A DNA stretch of 64,000 nt, taken from contig NC_023750.2 in assembly GCF_000499845.2 (NCBI RefSeq), positions 2,557,913 to 2,621,912 on the forward strand, given 5' to 3'. Below the pieces are notes generated by a model that saw only the letters and a program-made list of their open reading frames with translations, was not told the DNA's origin and did not search any database. Position numbers and translations under genes: made by a program. How positions within the stretch are numbered: the first letter of the stretch is position 1; each line of letters starts with the position of its first letter. This document shows, piece by piece, positions 56,172 through 64,000 of the stretch. This DNA comes from Phaseolus vulgaris (taxonomy: Eukaryota; Streptophyta; Magnoliopsida; Fabales; Fabaceae).

Positions 56172-56682
56172 GTCTATGATGTGAAAAACTTGCTGATACA
56201 ATAGCACCCAGAAGCGGATTTGAACTTGAATTTGATCAAACTCTTCTCTCCTCTCTTCAAGTTCACAATTTTCAGCCTTTCAAGTTGAAAGGTAGTTGGG
56301 TATGTCTACAAGTACCTACCTTGCTCTGTGCAGGGAATGTGTGAGAAGATAAAATTTAAGAAATTAAATCAAAAATTTGGGGGAGAAACATTGATCTGGG
56401 GTAAAATCTGAACCATGATCGGAAAATTGTTTTATTTCGATGTAAAATACGGGTTTTACGAGTGGGATGAACGAACCAATAACAATCAAACACAACAACG
56501 TTGTTTGGTTCTGAAAATTGAAGTTAATAATTAATATTAGTAATGGTAATAAATAATATAAAGTAGATAAGATGTGGTGTGTGTTCGAGTCACTGACCCT
56601 ATCCAGCGCGCTGCAGCTTTATTTGTCTCCGATTATCACGTGTAAAATGAGTTTTTTTATAATAAAAATAGGATAATTTTTA
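56172..56682. other. E1 beta 5' flank
   Basis: Leader and promoter of the minus-strand E1 beta gene. It holds a TATA-like 'ctttatattatttat' (minus strand, about 56545-56560) and a G-box at 56637-56642. GC-richer 'ccagcgcgctgcag' lies between them. Confidence 0.4.
56637..56642 (-). promoter_or_regulatory. G-box CACGTG upstream of E1 beta
   Basis: Palindromic CACGTG within 'tacacgtgataa' on the minus strand, about 466 bp upstream of the ATG. An ACGT core of this type binds bZIP factors. Dark/sugar-starvation induction of the Arabidopsis homologue makes it plausible but unproven here. Confidence 0.4.
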
Positions 56683-56858
56683 ATAAAGTTTTTTTTAAAA
56701 AAACTAGTTTTAAGAATAAAATATTATATTATAATAAAATAATAATTTTATTGAATGTTAAATGTGGTATAAAGTTTTTTTTAAAAAAAACAACTAGTTT
56801 TAAGAATAAAATATTATATTATAATAAAATAATAATTTTATTGAATGTTAAATGTGGT
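56683..56858. repeat. Tandem duplication, 2 x about 87 bp
   Basis: 'ataaagttttttttaaaa' through 'gaatgttaaatgtggt' is present twice in tandem (56683-56768 and 56769-56858). The copies differ only by a 3-bp length change (caa) after the A-run. Very recent duplication. Confidence 0.95.
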
Positions 56859-57914
56859 GTTAACTATCATTATCCATAATAATTCTTTATGTACTAAATA
56901 TCCAATTTGATCTTTTGAAAAACTCAGACTCTTACTAATAAGTTTATTAATAATCGTGTAAAGGATTTTTTATAATAATATATTGATGTATTTAAGTTTC
57001 TTTTGTAAGAAGTATAGATCAACGGTTAAGATAACTTTATTTTTTACTCTTACGTGAATATATTATTAGGTTCAAGACACATTAAATACAAATGTAATGA
57101 ATGCTCTCTCTTTTTTCGTTTTCTCATTCACTCATTTTTTTTTTCTCTTCCTTGAACCTCTCTATAAGATCTTGCTTTTATATCTCAGTTTTTTAGAATA
57201 TGACCGTACTTCGTAGTAGTTAGAAACCAATAATTACTTGTAATCGATCACATTTTTAAATATAGAATAAATTTTCATTTATTTTAAGAATTTTTCATCT
57301 ATCTTTTTGTTATGATTTTGTCATTAATCTTGGTAGAGTTAGCTAAAAAAAGTGATTTCCACAACTTGATAAATTTTATACTGAAATGTTTGGATGTTTT
57401 GTTTTAGGTCGATTTTGAATGGGTTTCTTGTTTGAGCTAAAATTCTCTTTGAAATAAGAAATTATAGGTAACGAAAGTTATTTAAGTTTTTTTATAGAAC
57501 CTTTGAATAGATTATCTGGATGTGAAGGTGACGTGGTCACGATATCTTGAGGTTTATGCAAGGTAATGTGTTGTTTGAATAAGATTTTAATGTTTGAGTT
57601 TGTGACGAGATTTGTATAGTTTGAATGGATTAAATTTGTTGTGTGTTGTCGGTTTTTGTGTTAGATTATCGCATTTGAGACAAATTAGTTGAAGTTGTGG
57701 TTATTTGAAGAAAAATATTTCGTGTTAGTCTATGAGATTAATATGAATAGTATACATAATGACTTGTAATTTTTAAAGTGTAAAGTGTGTATTAGTTTGT
57801 ATGTTTAATTGATTTGTAATTTTTTTAAAATGAATTATGTTGTATTATAAGTTTTGTACAAACCCTTTGAAGGGTTTACAGTATAGTTACTAGTTTAATT
57901 TTTAAAGTATTACA
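56859..57914 (+). mobile_element. Probable 5' LTR region of the downstream gypsy remnant
   Basis: Non-coding sequence that ends 'tattaca' four bases before a primer-binding-site-like motif at 57919, as a 5' LTR would. A 'tttgtacaaaccctttgaaggg' hairpin lies near 57852-57875. The LTR start is not defined, and the first part (to about 57200) may be unrelated flank. Confidence 0.4.
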
Positions 57915-57918
57915 TTTA

Positions 57919-59860
57919 TGGTATAAGAGTTGTTCGTCCAGGATGAGTTGAGGGTAGTGGATTTGTTGTGTTTCTTTTGCTTTTAGATATTTGTCTAAGT
58001 CTATTTTGTTTGTATTTGAGTATTTGGGTCAATTGATTATTATAAATGAAAATAAAAGTATTAAGAAAGAAATTTTTTGATAGTGATGAGGGTGCACACT
58101 CATGACTAAATCAAAATGATTTTCTATTTTAATTCTAAAAAGTAGAGTACATTTTGAAGACATGTTTTGGATTATTATTTTTATATTCTGTATAATTTGA
58201 TGTTAAACATATTTTTTTTAGTGTAATACATTTATTTATATCAAGTATTTATTTGTAGATTTTAAAGTTTCCTTTTAAGTTAATAGTTTTATACCATTAT
58301 TTGTTTTGGTGTAGCATTTTTATATACTATAGGTGCTTTGTTGTTGATGATGGACACAAATTCTAAGTGAATTTGAGAGGCCTACCTTTGGAGGATCTAA
58401 ATATAATCTTTGGAATGAATTGAATCTATGTCAATTGCATTGTTTTATTTTGTGATGAATAGAAGGTAGTATCTTCAAATTAGAAGAATATGAAGCAAAT
58501 GGTTGCATAACGAGTGTGGAGTGAGTTACAAGTTACAGTAAGTTGCTTTATGATCTAGTTTCATATAGACATCAATTGTAAGGGTTACATAAGTTGTATG
58601 TTATCTGCTTAGAGTTTTACACACATATTTTTAGAGGAAGTGTCAATGTTTCATTCCATGATAGAAGTAGCATTTTCCTTTAATCTGGTGCTTGAGGTGA
58701 GGTTAGTGTTTATGGAACCTTATAATATGACTCCAATTTAATAGTAAAGCTAAAGAAAAAGAAATTGGAGATTATATGGGAAAATGTTTTTATCATGTTG
58801 AATGTGTCAGAATGAGGAACATCAATGTTACCGGTAAAGAAGAAATAGGTGTGATCTAAGTTGTGTGTAGATTATCAAAGGTTAAACAAAATTGGTAAGG
58901 AATGACTGTTTGATATATCACGTTGCATGAAACATTAATGTTTTCTAAAATAGACATGAGATTAAGGTATCCACAAATTTAAGTGAAGAATGAAGATATG
59001 TAAAAGGAACACATTTTATATGCTGATGATATAGGTGTTTTGTTGTTGATGATATATTTTAAAATGCTTATATATCCTATACTAAGGAGACACATGAGGA
59101 ACACCTAAGGGCAATGATAGACTTCTTAAGGAAAAATAGTTTAAATGGGAGTGTTAGTCGATGAAGGTGCAAATTTTAGGGTATATTGTACCAACTCAGA
59201 AAGTCTAGTGGATTCAATCAAAGTAGAGGCAATGCTTCAACGTAATGTGTAATGTCCCAAGACTAACATGGAAACCAAAATTAATGTGGATTTAATTGAC
59301 TATTATAGGAGGTTTATGAAAAGGTTTTCTAAGATAGTAATATTATCAACACAACTGAACTACAAAGAATGAGCTTTTGGCTTGGATGAACAAATAAGAG
59401 AATACTTTTCTAGAGTTGTAGTATATTCTAACTAGTTTACTGTTTCTCTTTGGGAAACAAAATGTTTCTTAATATTTAGAAACAAAAATATATGTGTTAG
59501 AGTATGATAAATTAAAGCAGACGAGTTATCGAAGAATTATGAAAGCAAGCTCAATTTACATCTAAGTATAACCAAGGGGTATCAAGATTTCAAAAAGTCT
59601 TTTTGTTGGCATGATACAAAGAAAGATATAGTCAAGTTTGTAGCTACTCATTTAGCTTGTAAAAAATCAAAGGTTGAACAATCAACGAGTTGGAGGTATG
59701 TTAACATAGTTAGAAATTCCCAAGGTGGGGTGGAATACTATTTCCATGGTTTTATTGCCTACTTGTCGCATCAATGAAGAAACATGATTTGATGTGGGTA
59801 ATAATGGATAGATTAATGAAGATGGCTACTGAGTACATTTCTATTCACACTTAGAGAGTT
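57919..59860 (+). mobile_element. Decayed Ty3/gypsy retrotransposon (PBS, protease, RT, integrase)
   Basis: TGGTATAAGAGTTG (57919-57932) resembles the initiator-Met tRNA primer site. Then, in broken frames: protease-like 'DLNIIFGMN' (about 58395-58425), RT 'LCVDYQRLNKIGKE' (about 58860-58905), 'HLRAMIDFLRKNSL' and 'ILGYIVP' (about 59097-59190), 'DYYRRFMKRFSKIV' (about 59298-59340), and integrase 'DIVKFVATHLACKKSKVE' (about 59617-59670), 'FHGFIAYLSHQ' and 'LMWVIMDRLMKMATEYI' (about 59790-59840). Large deletions between RT and integrase. No intact frame. Confidence 0.75.
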
Positions 59861-60689
59861 TAACCATGGCTTTCTTAGATTGTAATTAAGAATAAATTCA
59901 CTATTTTAGATAAGATTTACTTAATCAAGTCTAGTTGGACTTGAATTGATATTATTGGCTAAACTTGAACTTTAAGCATATTTCTGCATAAATTGGGTTA
60001 TCTCCATGCTTTTGTATTTAACCAATTTGTATTTTCTTTTGCCAAGGTTTCAAGCGCTTGGTTTTTTTCTTTAATTGCTTCAATTCTTAAAATTCACTCC
60101 AAACTTATGTTTTTTCCTAAAGAACAACTTCAAAAAAAAAATAAAAATTAATTGTCTCCCAATAAACGACTTTATTTAACATCCTTAGCTTAACACATTC
60201 ATTCTTATCCATCCTTGACTTAAGAAGAAGTGAGACTTGAACCTTTCTACTTCCCGAGCTTTTGATTTTTTATTCTTGACTTTGGTCAGAGATGTTTTCA
60301 TAACTTGTACATATTGTCTCACTTATGTATTCAAACATATGGTTGTGTGTATCCTTATACAATGATGCAATGACATTCTTGTGTTTGGAAGGAAGTTGAT
60401 GACAACGGAAGACTTGAGGGAGGTTTGCGCCGAATGGAGTTGAAGAAGAAGGTGAGTATGCATGTATTTTAGGTGCAACGTTCAAGCAAAAAGTTAGGCC
60501 AACTTCCTTGGGGTTTCACTGGGCTTGATAGCATCTATCAAAGAGAGAATTGGAGAGAAATGTGTTGAAAATTCAGAAACACAATTCATTAATATTCCAA
60601 TTCTGTTTTAAAGGAGGGGCCACTTATTTACATGTTCATGTGTCTCAAAATCGTGCCTCTTGATTTCCTTCACCTTATTAGTTAAGTGA
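59861..60689. other. Flank of the right SURNod19 arm with an LTR-like end
   Basis: About 60510-60690 (minus strand) matches 27880-28080, so it belongs to a dispersed element. A 71-codon minus-strand frame at 60270-60485 has no recognised motif. The remainder is unrecognised. Confidence 0.4.
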
Positions 60690-61894
60690 ACTTAATTATG
60701 GTGAAGGTTAAACCAAGCTCATGGATGTCCATGCTCCTTAAGGTGCTCTAGAAGCCTTTGCTTGAGTCTCAAATGAAGGTTTCTAGAGTGACTTTGAGTT
60801 ATTTTTAACCTATTCTAGAATTGACTTAGAAATACAAAGCTTAAACAAAATACTATTATACTTTTTACAATTTGTACAAACTAAGGAAAATATTTCTTCT
60901 GTACATTTATGTGGTTGATCTTCTGCTCTTAGCTGAGTGTATGGTGGCTTTGGAAATGAAGATGGTCTTCTATCACCTAATTTGAATGATTCAACCTAAA
61001 CAAAAACCAAATCATATGAACACTTCTTAAATAAACCAAAATGAATTTAAAGATTGCTAAAGAAAACTTAAAGAACAATCACATGAACACTTTTCGAATA
61101 AATATTTTCTCAATAAATTTCAAAAAAATTTGTTTTTTTAAAAATGTTTTCAGAGTGAGAGTTATGTAGAAGTATCTATTAGGTTTAACATATTAAAACT
61201 TCAAAATAATCTATTGAATTCACTTATTAGTGAAATACACCTACTGAATCATAGTTTTAATATGTTAAAACAAACTGATCAAGCCTTATGAGAAAATAAG
61301 TGATTTTAACCTGATAAAGCGTAACGAGAAAATAAGTGATTTCAACATAAGCTTCAACTCCAACATTATGATGGCATGTTAGTTCATCTCATCAACAATA
61401 ATACTTATATTTTACTTCTTTTATAAGAGTGAACTGTATGCATCGTTAGATATATGCAAACAAAAAGCGTTTATCTTACAAAAAGAGTTTATCTTTCCTA
61501 ACATAGAAAATCATTTATTCATTTTTAACTTTATATTTTTTCTTTTTTCATAATCTTCATTTTGGAGTGATTTGTAGTTCACATTGAAAAATTATTTCAT
61601 TATTCTTGATCTTAAATTGGCGTTAGGTTCACAACATCTTGTTTCAAAATTATAAGCTCAATTGGTATATTACATTTTTAGTATATGGTTAACATAACAA
61701 AGATTGTGATAGATGATTATATATACATCCACAACACGCAGTATACAAAAAGTAACACAATCATAGACCAAACAATGGATTAAAAGTAAAACAACATTAA
61801 TACACATAGTGATAATTTAGAACCACTATTTATGGATTACAAGTATACTTCAAATTACATATGCTATTATAGAAAGATAAATAAACAGTTCACA

Positions 61895-63466
61895 TCAAAT
61901 ATTCAAATCTTTCTTCGGTATTTGATCTGCCAAGTAAATATAGAAATGTCCTATAGCCCCAGTACGAAACTTGTTTTCGTATATGGATTCTAATGTTAGA
62001 ACTTCGCCGTCTTTAATCTTGATGGAACCAGGTTTTGGATAGCAAACTGACATTCCAACTAGGTAACCCTTTTCATTTCCTGCTTCTTTTCCTGTTCCAT
62101 ATTTTGGATTTGAAGTGCATAAAACCCTTCCATCCTAAGTTAAAACAAAAACATAAATTTAGAGTAGATGCATTAAAATAGTTAAATTCTTACAAATATA
62201 TATATAATTTATCAACAAATTTTATTACTAACAAATTTATGAAGAAAAAAAAAATTAACATAAGGTTATTTACATTATATAAATTAATATATGAATAAAA
62301 AAAATAAATTTAAATATTACCTGTCCGTATAAAGTAGTATTGACAACACCGGTGTGCATATGAGCAGTGCCATATACAAGATAACCACCTTTTGTCATTG
62401 GGATGTTTGCTTTCTTAACGTGAGGGGAGTCACTGTCATGATTTCTTGGAATAGTATATTCTGCCTATAATAAATTGAGAAATTTATGTTATTCACTTAC
62501 CCACGAAAAAAGTAATTAATAGCCGAATAGTTTTGTTTGGAATATAAGTGAGTTTCAAAAGTTTGCTTATATTTGTAAATTATAGTATATATTGAATAAA
62601 TCATCTACCTGACAATCATGAATTTGTGTAGAACCATTTGATCTTACACGATCAGTTGAATCAAGTATATAGAACCTAAGAGGCACCTGGTGTTCATCCC
62701 AATCAACCCACCTTATTTTGTATCTTAGGGAAAGATTTCTTGTTGGTCCATGGAAATCATTTCTTAATTTGCATTGTAAGTTATCTTGACAACAAAAGAG
62801 TCCTCCTTTATAATTTCTTGGCAATAATTGACCATTAATGCCCACTGTGACATTGTAAAAGTTGTTTGGGAGATTTAAAAGCTTACACCTACACTCTGAA
62901 CAACCTTTTCTATCATGTGTGCCACGGGTATCAATAACCATGATGCTAAATAACCATTTTTCTTTAAACCCATCCTTTAATTTTGTAGGATTACCTAATT
63001 CAACTGCAAAAGGATCTGGAAGATTTGAGGATGTTCCTCATGATTCTCCTCCCAAGCCCCAATAATGTGGAAGCAAAAATCCTTGGCACATACCCTCATT
63101 TCTTTCAAATTCGATACCGTTACGAAGGTCGTGAGATTGTTTAATGTAGTGTGACATGGTAATATTTTCAATATATTTTACAGCAAACCAATGATGAAGG
63201 TAAGTTTCATACAAAGGTACAGATTTACCAACTTCATCAACTACTTCAACATCAAAACTCTTGACCCCAATGTGACCCTTTGGAAAGTCAATATCCAGTA
63301 ATGTTTTCACTGCAACTTTTCCTGGTCCCACTTCAAACTTTTCGGACAAAAAAGTAGCTGATTTGATATAGCTTTCATTAGACTCTACAACAATTGAGTG
63401 TGTTGTGCTAGGAAGCAACATCATCATTGATAATAAAATTATTGCTACTTTGAAGAGCGTCTTCAT
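61895..63466 (-). pseudogene. SURNod19 copy 2, disrupted by one in-frame stop
   Basis: Minus-strand exons are 62609-63466, 62321-62464 and 61895-62134, with the same sizes, phases and GT-AG sites as the intact copy at 29499-31051. Codon 143 is TGA (63038-63040) where the left copy has CGA (Arg in GGESRGTSS). Translation would stop after 142 of 413 residues, including the signal peptide but without the Cys-rich core and the HMH motif. Downstream frames remain open to the normal stop, so inactivation is recent. In the first 142 residues eight substitutions separate the copies (e.g. S5F, D79V, N106H). A truncated secreted product, readthrough, or a base error in the assembly are alternatives. 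Confidence 0.9.
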
Positions 63467-63523
63467 GTTAACCTACACATAAATCGTTAACATTAGACAC
63501 GCAAATATGTATCCAATGTTATT

Positions 63524-63542
63524 CACGTGGTAAAAACATGTG
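63524..63542 (-). promoter_or_regulatory. G-box CACGTG with neighbouring CACATG, SURNod19 copy 2 promoter
   Basis: In this copy the ATG-proximal site is CACGTG (63524-63529) and the distal one is CACATG on the minus strand (63537-63542), the reverse of the left copy (29423-29441). 58-76 bp upstream of the ATG. Confidence 0.5.
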
Positions 63543-64000
63543 ATAATCAAATACGATTTAAATGAAAGGGTGAAATAATAGAACATTGATAACAAAAGTT
63601 GCATACCGTATAAGAAAAAGGGAATTGGCTAATCATGATGATGCTTCGGTCTTAGTTGAAGATGTATGATCGTTTATATTTTAAAGTAGGTAAATTTATA
63701 TGTATATGAAATTAATTGCTAGTTTTATGTATGATAGATGACTTGATAGTGATATATTTGGCATAACTAAATATTAAATCTATGTGGATTGTCTCCTTTT
63801 ATTGGATGTATAAGTTGTTTTCATTTCACTAAGCCCAAATTAACATGTGTAGACGTTGTTTACAACATGTTCAAACCTATTAGAAAACTCTTATACTATT
63901 TGTAGATGTTTAACCAGTTTGATTAACAATCTGTTTAAGCAAACTTGGTATGGTTTAATTTTTAGTGGGATTTATTTTCTTAATTAGCAACATTCATACA

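Larger units (their letters stand above)
60690..63960 (-). repeat. Right arm of the SURNod19 inverted duplication
   Basis: Inverted copy of 29020-32505, including the LTR-like flank (60720-61160), the 3' region and the whole gene with promoter. It diverges from the left arm at about 63960, close to the window edge. Exon lengths match the left copy exactly (858, 144 and 240 nt), so no coding indels have accumulated. Confidence 0.85.

Overview
The window is nuclear DNA of a flowering plant, most likely a legume of the bean/cowpea/soybean group. The support is intron-rich genes with GT-AG introns in very AT-rich DNA, dense degraded plant LTR retrotransposons, LINE fragments and CACTA-type miniature elements, dispersed repeats I know from legumes, and two copies of a SURNod19 ('stress up-regulated Nod 19') gene. 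There is no bacterial, organellar, CRISPR, rRNA or tRNA signal. The genus is inference.

Layout. 0-19 kb: a decayed Ty3/gypsy pol fragment, then a 1.8 kb repeat arm (1275-3080) whose inverted, nearly identical partner lies at 17309-19207. Between the arms is an aldo-keto reductase gene on the minus strand (7 exons, 6516-12207). Its second intron holds two oppositely oriented Ty1/copia fragments. A gypsy-type element remnant follows at 13.4-15.3 kb. 20-25 kb: a second aldo-keto reductase gene with the same seven-exon structure on the plus strand (20272-25244). The two are inverted paralogues that differ mainly in substrate loops. 25-29 kb is AT-rich and repetitive.

29-64 kb: a second, independent inverted duplication. 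Its arms, about 29.0-32.5 kb and 60.7-64.0 kb, each carry a three-exon SURNod19 gene. The left copy (29499-31051) is open throughout. The right copy (61895-63466, minus) is identical in structure but has one in-frame TGA. The 28 kb spacer holds LINE, MITE and LTR debris, a repeat array interrupted by an LTR-like block (40.5-43.6 kb), a secreted alpha-amylase gene (46276-48512, plus) and a 13-exon gene for the mitochondrial branched-chain 2-oxoacid dehydrogenase E1 beta subunit (49668-56171, minus). The last two converge tail to tail. A decayed Ty3/gypsy element with a recognisable primer-binding site (57.9-59.9 kb) precedes the right arm.

The genes do not form one pathway. They are ordinary plant housekeeping or stress genes: carbonyl detoxification, starch breakdown, branched-chain amino-acid catabolism and a stress/nodulation protein. 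The unusual part is the architecture: two nested-scale inverted duplications in 64 kb, one with a fresh pseudogene and with G-box motifs exchanged between the copies' promoters. I found no previously undescribed defence or mobile system. The best candidate unknown is the pair of small open frames in the 1.8 kb arms, next to an LTR/primer-binding-site-like end. All exon coordinates were read by eye from splice signals and protein-family alignment from memory, with no database search.
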